Assembly (NCBI GenBank): GCA_024278415.1
Contig: JAJRTI010000335.1
Coordinates: forward strand, 1 to 9,696
Source of the DNA: Planctomycetota bacterium
GTDB taxonomy: Bacteria > Planctomycetota > Brocadiia > JAJRTI01
Direction: 5' to 3'
DNA length: 9,696 nt
Shown here piece after piece: positions 1 through 6,185 of this stretch. Position 1 is the stretch's first letter. Each line of letters opens with the position of its first letter. A program made the position numbers and the translations under genes. A model generated the notes under the pieces. It saw only the letters and a program-made list of their open reading frames with translations, had not been told where the DNA came from and searched no databases.

Positions 1-181
1 CCGATGGATGAGAATGCCATTTTGACAGTACCTACTGGGTGATCGGAGAGCCACCTGCCGGAGTGGCAGGAAACGCCGCCAATGCAGCGTATCACCCACA
101 ATCAGTACAAATCGCGTGCCAAAGAACCGCCCAATTTGGGTAAGAGTAAGACTAAGATTAGGAACTGCGGCGCCGCCGTCC

Positions 182-209
182 CTTTCTCGCAGCGAAGTCT
201 GCGAGAAAG
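182..209. repeat. perfect 11-bp inverted repeat (hairpin) with 6-nt loop
   Basis: CTTTCTCGCAG at 182-192 is the exact reverse complement of CTGCGAGAAAG at 199-209, with loop CGAAGT. A third copy of the core TCTCGCAG lies at 235-242, so the middle arm (199-206) could pair with either flanking copy. No T-run follows on either strand, so this is not a textbook intrinsic terminator. It may still help end transcription of the DUF2079 gene, or be a copy of a dispersed intergenic repeat. Confidence 0.75.
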
Positions 210-210
210 C

Positions 211-265
211 GTAGTGCCTTCGCGGTCTGGTCCGTCTCGCAGGAGGCCCTCACGGGCCTCACTAC
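211..265. repeat. hairpin 243-260 inside an outer GTAGTG/CACTAC inverted repeat
   Basis: GAGGCCC at 243-249 pairs perfectly with GGGCCTC at 254-260 around the tetraloop TCAC. An outer inverted repeat, GTAGTG at 211-216 and CACTAC at 260-265, frames it. The inner hairpin starts about 20 nt beyond the stop codon of the minus-strand DUF2079 gene, where a transcript-ending structure would sit. No U-tract follows in the minus-strand direction, so the terminator role is only a possibility. The nested design also resembles REP-like intergenic elements. Confidence 0.6.
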
Positions 266-279
266 AAACGGCCGGCCAG

Positions 280-2115
280 CTATTCTGCCCCAGTGGCAGA
301 CCGAAGTACGTCGCGCAGTTCGCTCCCCAGGTACGTGTCGAGCATGGCCATGACCTGCTGCTGCGAAGCCCGGGTGGCGGCGTTCCGGCGCAGGAGCATG
401 GCCGGGCCGGAGTGCGCTTCGAGCCCGTATCCTTTCGCCAGCGCGCGGGCGATCAGGATCACGAGGTTGCGCCTGGCGCCCGCGGGCGAGGGCACGTTGT
501 TCCAGCGGAAGTCCGAGAGGTCGACGAACAGGTAGTCCACGTCCGGCACGGCCGCGGACTTCATGGGCCACAGCAGCCGCAGGTTGCGGCGATGAGAGAA
601 GTGGGGGCCAAGGGGCATCGTCGCACCGAGCGATGCTTCGGCCGGCACGTGCCTGGCCACCTCGCGCAGAGCGGCCACGTCGCACGTGCGCTCTAAGCCG
701 TGCACCTCCCAGTAGGGGAAGCCGACGCGCTTAGCCAGCGGGCAGTCGAGCGCGTACGCGGCGAGCGTCGAAGCGGCGACAACCAAGAGCACGCGGACGC
801 GGCGCTGGGGGTCGCCACGCGCGACCCGCTGCGCACCCACAATCGCCGCGTAGAAGAGGAACGGCAGAATGGGCGCAGCGTAGTGGAAGTAGATCGAGCT
901 TTGGCTAGGGTTGCCGGAGGCCAGGTTGTAAGCAAACGCGGGCAGCGCGGGCGCGAGCGCGCCAAGCCCGAGCATGGGAAGGAACGCGAACGGCAACATG
1001 GCCTTGAGCAGGAACCCGAGCTTGAGCGGCGACCCGCGCACGACGTCGTCGAGCACGGTCATGGGATGGCTGAGCAGGTATGCCGCAGCCTCGATCGGCG
1101 TCTGGCCCCACTGCTCGTACCGCTCCCACGTGTCCGACTGCTCCCCGCGGACCGCTGGCAGCACGACGAACATGGCGAGCAAACTGCCGGCGAGGCCGAC
1201 GCCGAACAGGCTGAAGCCCCAGGCCCGGCGCTTGTGCGCGAATGCGATGACCAGGCCGAAGACGGCCACGGCCAGGCCCATGTCCTCTTTGCACAGCATC
1301 GCGGCCCCGAGACATGCCGCGGCGAGCGCCATGCGCCGGCGCTCGACGCACAGCACCGCGGCGAGGAACAGCGGAATGGCTATCGCAGCCGGGTGGAAGT
1401 CGAACCGGTTGATGAAGCCGATGGCTGGGCAGAGCAGATACACACCCGCGAACACGACACCCGCGAGCTTCGATCCCAGCCGGCCCGCGGCGAGCCCGCA
1501 CACCGCGAACGCGCCGGACGCCAAGATCACGGCCTGAGACAGGAGCAGCGCGTGCACGCTCGGCCACAGCCAATAAAGCGGAACGAGAAACGTGAGGATG
1601 GGCGCAAAGTGGTCGCCGAGCAGAATGAGGTACTGGCCCGGCTTGGCCTCGATGGAGGTCTCGAGCCAGCGCCCCCGCGTGGTGTTCCACACGGCCTGGT
1701 CGTAGACTGCAAGGTCGTAGGTGGACGAATTGAAGCGCTCGTGCCGCACGATCGTGAAGCTGCCCCAGACGGCGACGTAGACGAGCGCCATGGCGGCCAC
1801 GACGCGCCACAGCCGGCCGCGCTTGGCTCCCAACCATGCCTCCGCTCGGTCGGCCCATGCCTGGACGCGGACCCACAGCGCGCCAGGCGCCGCGGCCCGC
1901 GTGGCCAACATCGCCGCGGCGAGCCAGGCGATGGCGCGCACCGTTTCGATGAGCGACCGGAACTTAGGCCAGTAGTCGGCCGGCACAAGCAACCACGCCG
2001 CGAGGCAAGCAAGCGCGGCCGCAGCCGCGAGGGCCGCGGCGCGGGACGCGGTCGAGCCGCCATCGGGTGGAGACGCGGCGGTGTGTTCGGGTGCGCTCAA
2101 GCAGAGATACCTCAT
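280..2115 (-). CDS. DUF2079 family polytopic membrane protein
   Basis: This is a 611-residue integral membrane protein of the DUF2079 family, which is related to GT-C type membrane glycosyltransferases. The substrate is unknown. Motifs seen: YDLAVYDQAVWNTTRGR at about residues 133-149, GDHFAPIL at 167-174, FDFHPAAIAIPLFL at 238-251, LCKEDMGLAVAVFG at 274-287 and YFHYAAPILPFLFY at 409-422. These match the family's conserved loop and helix segments. Hydrophobic segments begin near residue 26 and recur to about 455. They are followed by a roughly 150-residue hydrophilic C-terminal part. I chose the ATG at 2115 because the first membrane helix follows closely. The frame stays open upstream to 2340, but that extension is not hydrophobic, has no family motif and runs into the divergent gene's leader. 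The Shine-Dalgarno is weak (AAGAG). The stop is TAG. The family call is firm, the exact start less so. Confidence 0.85.
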   Translation of the reverse strand: MRYLCLSAPEHTAASPPDGGSTASRAAALAAAAALACLAAWLLVPADYWPKFRSLIETVRAIAWLAAAMLATRAAAPGALWVRVQAWADRAEAWLGAKRGRLWRVVAAMALVYVAVWGSFTIVRHERFNSSTYDLAVYDQAVWNTTRGRWLETSIEAKPGQYLILLGDHFAPILTFLVPLYWLWPSVHALLLSQAVILASGAFAVCGLAAGRLGSKLAGVVFAGVYLLCPAIGFINRFDFHPAAIAIPLFLAAVLCVERRRMALAAACLGAAMLCKEDMGLAVAVFGLVIAFAHKRRAWGFSLFGVGLAGSLLAMFVVLPAVRGEQSDTWERYEQWGQTPIEAAAYLLSHPMTVLDDVVRGSPLKLGFLLKAMLPFAFLPMLGLGALAPALPAFAYNLASGNPSQSSIYFHYAAPILPFLFYAAIVGAQRVARGDPQRRVRVLLVVAASTLAAYALDCPLAKRVGFPYWEVHGLERTCDVAALREVARHVPAEASLGATMPLGPHFSHRRNLRLLWPMKSAAVPDVDYLFVDLSDFRWNNVPSPAGARRNLVILIARALAKGYGLEAHSGPAMLLRRNAATRASQQQVMAMLDTYLGSELRDVLRSATGAE

Positions 2116-2210
2116 GGCTCTTGGGGCCACGGCGGGGCCGAGAGCTATCGGGACGAAAGGGCCATCGTAGCAGACGCGGCCCACCTGTGGAACACGCGGC
2201 GAACAGAGCC

Positions 2211-2238
2211 TTGCATCGACCACGGCGCGTCGTATAAT
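2211..2238 (+). promoter_or_regulatory. sigma-70-type promoter for the caspase-like operon
   Basis: A perfect -10 hexamer TATAAT at 2233-2238 is preceded 16 nt upstream by TTGCAT at 2211-2216, a partial match to the -35 consensus. Transcription would start near 2245, giving a leader of about 65 nt before the ATG at 2312. An exact TATAAT is conspicuous in such GC-rich sequence and sits in the only spacer between divergent genes. The -35 is weak, so the assignment rests mainly on the -10 and position. Confidence 0.6.
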
Positions 2239-2301
2239 CGCCGGCGTGTTGTTGCGGTGCATCTGAGACGACATGCGCCAAGCGGCGCGTTCGGGGCGAT
2301 C

Positions 2302-2306
2302 GGAGG
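2302..2306 (+). promoter_or_regulatory. Shine-Dalgarno GGAGG deciding the start at 2312
   Basis: GGAGG lies 5 nt before the ATG at 2312. This favours that start over the in-frame ATG at 2273, which has no comparable site and would put a polar extension before the signal peptide. Confidence 0.65.
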
Positions 2307-2311
2307 CACAC

Positions 2312-4225
2312 ATGCTTGGCACAGCCAGAACGCGGCGCATCGTGCGCGCATGTGATCCCGCGCTTTGCCTCGCCTTGCTGGTGGCCGCACCGCTTGCCCG
2401 CGGCGAGGGCCGGTGGTGGGCGCTGTCTATCGGCGTATCCCGCTACCGAAGCGCGCACGTGGCCACAGGCAGCGGCGCGGCCGACGCGTAGCACGTGGCG
2501 GAGGCATTGCAGAAGCGCATGCGCGATGCCAAGGGCGAACGCGTGCGGGTGATGCTCGACAAGGCCGCGGGCTACCACGCCGCTCAGACCGTGCTCTCAT
2601 CGTTCTTCCTCGATGCGTGTTCGCCTGAGGACAGCGCCATCCTGTTCCTCTCGCTCCAAGGCGCGCAGGACACGTTCGCGCATCAGCGGGGCTATCTGCT
2701 GCTGCACGACTCGCGGCCCTCGGACCCGGCCGGCTCCAGCCTCTCGCTGCGCCGGCTTCGCCACGCGATCGACGATTACACGCCCGCGCGGCGCGTGGTG
2801 CTGCTCGTGGACGCGCACCACAAGGGCATCGACGGCCCCCACGGCTTTCGCAAGAAGAACGTGTTCGTGCTGTGCGCCAACCGGGTGGGCGAGGAGCCGC
2901 AGATCCATCGCAGCACCGGGCGGGGCTACTTCGCCGAGGCCGTGGCTGAAGGGCTGGCCGGCGCGGCGGACACCAACGGCGACGCCGCAGTCACGTTCGG
3001 TGAGCTGGTGGACTTCGTGGGCAAGGAGGTGGGGCGCGAAACAAACGGCAAGCAGCATCCGTACGCGTACGGGCAGGGCTCCTTCGACTTTCCCCTCGCC
3101 GCACCGGCCAAACCGCGGCGCGCGCGGATCACCTTCAAGTGCAACGTGGACGCGCAGGTCTACCTGGACAGCCAGCGCTCTCTGGATATGCGCGCGGGCA
3201 AGGCGCGGGTCCTGGCCGTGGCGGCCGGGCATCACCTGATCGCGGTCGTCTCTCCGGGCTACGTGGGCCGCGACTTCGACGTGGACTTGCAGGCCGGCAA
3301 GTCCATGCGCTGCGAACTCGCGCTCAAACCCGCGCCGGCCGGCATGGTTTATGTGCCGGGAGGGCTGGGATGGATGGGCACGCGCGAGGAGGCCGCGCAA
3401 CGCATCGCCTCAGAGCTGCGCATAAACGCCCGCGTGTTCAGGGACGAGTCGCCGTGCCGGCAAGTCTGGGTGAGCGGTTTCCTCATCGACAGAACGGAGG
3501 CCACCCAAGCGCAGTACAAGCGCTTCCTCGATTGGGTGCGGCAGTCGCGGCACGACCGGCAGCACTGCCACCCGTCCGAGCCGCCGGGCTGGAGCCACGA
3601 GCCGGCGAGTTCATCTGCCCGGGAGGCCGCGCTCTGCTGGCGCGATGGCGCGCCGCCGGCCGGCATGGACGGCCGCCCGGTGGTGCTCGTGTCGTGGTAC
3701 GACGCGTACGCGTACGCACACTGGGCCGGCAAGCGTCTGCCCACCGAGGCCGAGTGGGAGCGCGCGGCGCGTGGCTTCGACGGACGGCTCTACCCCTGGG
3801 GCAGCCGATGGAGCCGCGACGCGTGCCAGACCGCGGAGCGCGTCGCCGGGCGCGAGTTCCGCTCATACAACGATAGCCGAAACTGGTGGCGCCGCATCCA
3901 GCGCGGCATAGACGCGGCGTTCTTGCGCCGCGCCCTGAGCCCCGTCGGCCGGTTCGCACTGGGTGCGAGCCCGTTCGGCGCGCTCGACATGGCTGGCAAC
4001 GTGTTCGAGTGGTGCGACGACTGGTACAGCGCGGACCAGTACCGCAAGACCAAGCCCAGCAAGCCCGTTGGCCCCGCATCAGGCACGCACAAGGTTGTGC
4101 GCGGCGGCAGTTGGCACAAGCCGCGCGACCACGCGCGTTGCGCCGCGCGGTCGCGGCTGTCCCCGCGGTCCCGATCTGCGTACGTTGGCTTCTGCTGTGC
4201 GATGGATACGCCGGCGGACAAGTGA
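2312..4225 (+). pseudogene. exported pseudo-caspase / PEGA / SUMF1(FGE)-domain protein, interrupted by in-frame TAG
   Basis: Read through one TAG at 2489-2491 (codon 60), this frame gives about 637 residues. A signal peptide comes first (RTRR, then ALCLALLVAAPLA). The caspase-like (peptidase C14) domain starts with WALSIGVSRYR and ends near HPYAYGQGSFDFPLA. A PEGA-like module covers about 271-341, and a SUMF1/FGE-sulfatase-type domain about 344-632, with GMVYVPGG, RLPTEAEWERAARG, ALDMAGNVFEWCDDWY and VVRGGSW. Compared with the next gene, the catalytic His in the GHG motif is Gln116 (codon 2657-2659) and the catalytic Cys is His169 (2816-2818), so the protease is predicted dead. An EF-hand-like loop, DTNGDAAVTFGE, lies at 220-231. 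In the FGE part Cys610 (RCAARS) matches one active-site Cys of true FGE, but I see no partner five residues before it. The amber codon could mean a pseudogene, an assembly error, or reinitiation at GTG 2495, three nt past the stop, giving a 576-residue product without signal peptide. The rest of the frame is intact. Confidence 0.75.
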
Positions 4226-4231
4226 GTGCTC

Positions 4232-5941
4232 ATGCACCGCCACCTCAAGACCAGGGTCCTTCCTCGCGGCGCATTCGCCGCGCTGGCGCTCACGCTCGCG
4301 TGTGACGCGGCCGCGCAGGTGCGCGGGGTGAAGGGCTGGGTTGCGGAGCAGGTGGCGCGGGCCGACGTGCAGTGTTGGGCCGTGGTCGTGGGGGTGTCCG
4401 ACTACCGGCGCGACACCGCGTTCCTGCCGGACCTGCGGTACGCGGCTGCGGATGCGCAAGCCTTCGCGGACTTGCTGCGCAGCGGCTCCGCGGGCAGATT
4501 CCCGAAGGACCACGTGCGCGCGCTCATCGACCGCGAGGCCACGAGCGCGAACGTGCGCCGCGCGCTCTCCGGGTTTCTCGCACCGCGGGCCGGGCCCAAC
4601 GACCTCGTGATCATCTACTTCGCCGGCCACGGCGCCGCGGACCCGCGCTGCCCGGGCCGCTACTATCTCCTTACGCACGACACGGACGCGAACAACATGT
4701 TCGCCACGGCCATCGCCATGGCCGAGTTGCGCGAGATCCTGACCGACGACATCGCGGCCAAGCGCGTCGTGCTCATCTCGGACTGCTGCCACTCCGGAGC
4801 GGTCGGCTGGTCTCGCGGCGCTGGCGTGAACGCGTCGAACGAGTACCTGCGCCGGCTTTCGAACACGAAGGCGGGGCTGTGCATTCTGACCGCGAGCCGT
4901 GCGGGCGAGTTGTCGCAGGAGACGCCGGAGCTGGGGCACGGTGTGTTTACGTATTACCTGCTCCAGAGCATTCGCGAGCGCCTGGCCGATGCGAACCAAG
5001 ACGGGTTCGTGACGCTGTCGGAGGTGCAAGATTTCGTGCTCGACCGCGTGCGCGAGCACACGAAAGGCGCGCAGCATCCCTCGCTCTATGGCGACGGCGA
5101 CTTCGACCTCCCGCTGGGTGCGCCGAACGTGTCGCCGGCTCAAGCCACGCCGGCCGGAGCGATCGCGGTCGTGTGCGACGTGGCCGGCGCGGAGATCCGT
5201 GTCAACGGCGAGGTGGTGGGCAAGACGGCCGCGTCCTGCGCGTGGATCATTCGGCGCTTGCCCCCTGGCCTGCACCGGCTGCGCGTGGCCAAGTCGGGCC
5301 ATGTCTCTTTCCAGCAGACCTGCCGCGTGCAAGCAGACCGGCCGCTTGAGGTCGTGGTGCGCCTGCCCACGAAGCGGCAACTCGAAGCCGACGCGGCCCG
5401 CGCCGCGCAGGCCTTGGCCCGGCTCAGGTCCGACTGCCGGTTTTACCTGCGCTCAATGGAGTTCGGCCTGGCCCTGGGCGCTTGCGACGGCTTGCTCGCG
5501 GATCAGTCGTTCGCTGGCATCCGCCGCGAGGTGGAGGCCGAGAGGCGCGACGCGCAGATGGTGCAATTCCTTTGGCGCAATGCGGTGCAGCACGCGTCCG
5601 TGCTCAAAGGAGAGGAACTGAACGTGCAGGCGTATACGCCCAGCGGCGGACGCATGCGCGCCAAGGCCACGGTGAGCGATGTGCAAGGCGAGCGCGTGTT
5701 CTTGCGCCTGGGCGCGAAGCGCGAGGAGATTTCGCTGCGCCAGATTGACCTCGACGTGCTGCTCCTGCTCGCCAAGGCGGGCTTGCCGGACAACGATGCG
5801 CTGCTGCACGTGGCGTGCGGCCTGCTCTGCCTCAGCCGAGGGCAGCCGTCCGCGGCTCTATCCGAGTTTGCCAACGCGGAGAAGCTCGGCGCGTCTGTCG
5901 CGCGCTACCGGCGCAAGGTCGAAGAGTCGCTGCGCAAGTAG
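4232..5941 (+). CDS. exported caspase-like (peptidase C14) protein with PEGA domain, catalytic dyad intact
   Basis: This is a predicted cysteine peptidase of the caspase/metacaspase-like family, 569 residues, exported. The signal peptide (GAFAALALTLA) ends near DAAA/Q; a Cys at about residue 24 makes a lipoprotein possible but the lipobox is poor. The peptidase domain spans about residues 46-300: WAVVVGVSDYR, then IIYFAGHGA with catalytic His133 (codon 4628-4630), then VVLISDCCHSG with catalytic Cys186 (4787-4789), ending at QHPSLYGDGDFDLPLG. An EF-hand-like loop, DANQDGFVTLSE, lies at 253-264 and suggests calcium binding. A PEGA module covers about 308-380. A charged helical region follows, then a C-terminal part of unknown type that begins near KGEELNVQAYTPSGG and ends in TPR-like helices. 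The previous gene's TGA is at 4223-4225, so the two genes are translationally coupled. GTG at 4226 is an alternative in-frame start. Stop is TAG. Target proteins are unknown. Confidence 0.85.
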   Translation: MHRHLKTRVLPRGAFAALALTLACDAAAQVRGVKGWVAEQVARADVQCWAVVVGVSDYRRDTAFLPDLRYAAADAQAFADLLRSGSAGRFPKDHVRALIDREATSANVRRALSGFLAPRAGPNDLVIIYFAGHGAADPRCPGRYYLLTHDTDANNMFATAIAMAELREILTDDIAAKRVVLISDCCHSGAVGWSRGAGVNASNEYLRRLSNTKAGLCILTASRAGELSQETPELGHGVFTYYLLQSIRERLADANQDGFVTLSEVQDFVLDRVREHTKGAQHPSLYGDGDFDLPLGAPNVSPAQATPAGAIAVVCDVAGAEIRVNGEVVGKTAASCAWIIRRLPPGLHRLRVAKSGHVSFQQTCRVQADRPLEVVVRLPTKRQLEADAARAAQALARLRSDCRFYLRSMEFGLALGACDGLLADQSFAGIRREVEAERRDAQMVQFLWRNAVQHASVLKGEELNVQAYTPSGGRMRAKATVSDVQGERVFLRLGAKREEISLRQIDLDVLLLLAKAGLPDNDALLHVACGLLCLSRGQPSAALSEFANAEKLGASVARYRRKVEESLRK

Positions 5942-6051
5942 CCCTGCCGCGAGTTCTCTGTTAGGATGGGAAGGAGCGTGCATCCTGCGAGAGTGTCCGA
6001 TTGGCCGCGGGAGTGCGTTCTGCCCGGTAGCGGCGACAGCACCTGCTTAGC

Positions 6052-6068
6052 GCGGACGTCTCGTCCGC
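6052..6068. repeat. 7-bp inverted repeat GCGGACG/CGTCCGC
   Basis: GCGGACG at 6052-6058 and CGTCCGC at 6062-6068 pair perfectly around a 3-nt TCT loop. No T-run follows. The heptamer GGACGTC inside it (6054-6060) recurs at 6125-6131, in the next hairpin. It could be an operator half-site, a factor-dependent terminator element or part of a dispersed repeat. Confidence 0.55.
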
Positions 6069-6111
6069 TTGGGGCATTGGAGTTCCTGCAAACCATGAGG
6101 TCCGCGCTTGT

Positions 6112-6139
6112 GGGTCACGGATATGGACGTCCGTGGCCC
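6112..6139 (+). promoter_or_regulatory. 10-bp hairpin in the leader of the zinc-finger protein gene
   Basis: GGGTCACGGA at 6112-6121 pairs with TCCGTGGCCC at 6130-6139, nine Watson-Crick pairs plus one G:U, with an 8-nt loop. It ends 46 nt before the ATG and 33 nt before the Shine-Dalgarno. The loop and 3' arm contain the self-complementary octamer GGACGTCC (6125-6132), which offers an alternative fold or a protein-binding palindrome. The regulatory role is inferred from position only. Confidence 0.4.
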
Positions 6140-6172
6140 GTCAGATACGCAGGCTGAAGCATCAACCCCAAG

Positions 6173-6177
6173 AGGAG
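6173..6177 (+). promoter_or_regulatory. Shine-Dalgarno AGGAG deciding the start at 6186
   Basis: AGGAG is 8 nt upstream of the ATG at 6186, the start that places a clean signal peptide at the N-terminus. The frame is open further upstream to 6108, but that stretch lies across the leader hairpin. An in-frame GTG at 6177 overlaps the site itself and is unlikely. Confidence 0.6.
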
Positions 6178-6185
6178 TGAATGCC

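Larger units (their letters stand above)
1..279. other. non-coding stretch with inverted and short tandem repeats
   Basis: I see no credible gene here. The stretch holds several short repeat structures. CCTGCC at 54-59 faces GGCAGG at 65-70 across a 5-nt loop. CCCAATTTGGG at 130-140 is an interrupted palindrome. It runs straight into four imperfect 6-nt direct repeats (TAAGAG, TAAGAC, TAAGAT, TAGGAA) at 141-164. Two stronger hairpins, listed separately, occupy 182-260. The first ~165 bases are visibly richer in A/T than the genes to the right. An open frame crosses 82-696 on the plus strand, but it lies antisense to the DUF2079 gene and resembles no protein. The stretch is the 3' flank of the DUF2079 gene, and the gene to its left is outside the window. 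Confidence 0.7.
5942..6185. other. hairpin-rich intergenic spacer
   Basis: This 244-nt spacer holds no convincing gene. A weak hairpin (AGGATG 5963-5968 / CATCCT 5981-5986, 12-nt loop) follows the upstream stop. Two stronger ones, listed separately, lie nearer the next gene. I found no convincing -35/-10 pair, so it is unclear whether the zinc-finger gene has its own promoter or is read from the upstream operon. Confidence 0.6.

Noticed and set aside
22..27. TTGACA as a -35 promoter element
   Set aside because: No acceptable -10 hexamer occurs 15-19 nt downstream (the sequence there is GTGATCGG), and no gene follows on the plus strand.
700..2355. Long plus-strand open frame of about 550 codons opposite the DUF2079 gene
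   Set aside because: It is rich in Arg, His, Glu and Gln with no recognisable motif, while the minus strand gives a clear multi-helix membrane protein. Long antisense frames are expected in GC-rich coding DNA.
2489..2491. Genome-wide reassignment of TAG to Gln
   Set aside because: Four of the five genes here end in TAG, including two convergent genes that would overlap antisense if it were read. No other in-frame TAG occurs in nearly 3,000 codons, so TAG behaves as a normal stop.
4088..4225. Variable region of a diversity-generating retroelement, since SUMF1/FGE-fold C-termini are common targets
   Set aside because: I see no reverse transcriptase, no near-repeat of this segment elsewhere in the window, and no enrichment of AAC-type codons. 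A template repeat outside the window cannot be excluded.
4079..5380. Minus-strand open frame of 433 codons opposite the active caspase-like gene
   Set aside because: Its composition is that of an antisense shadow (Arg/His/Val/Ala-rich) with no motifs. The plus strand has catalytic motifs and a signal peptide.
5966..6157. Small open frame of 63 codons between the caspase-like gene and the zinc-finger gene
   Set aside because: It spans the spacer's hairpins, has no recognisable motif, and its composition does not look like a protein. An AAGG-type site is not evident at a proper distance.
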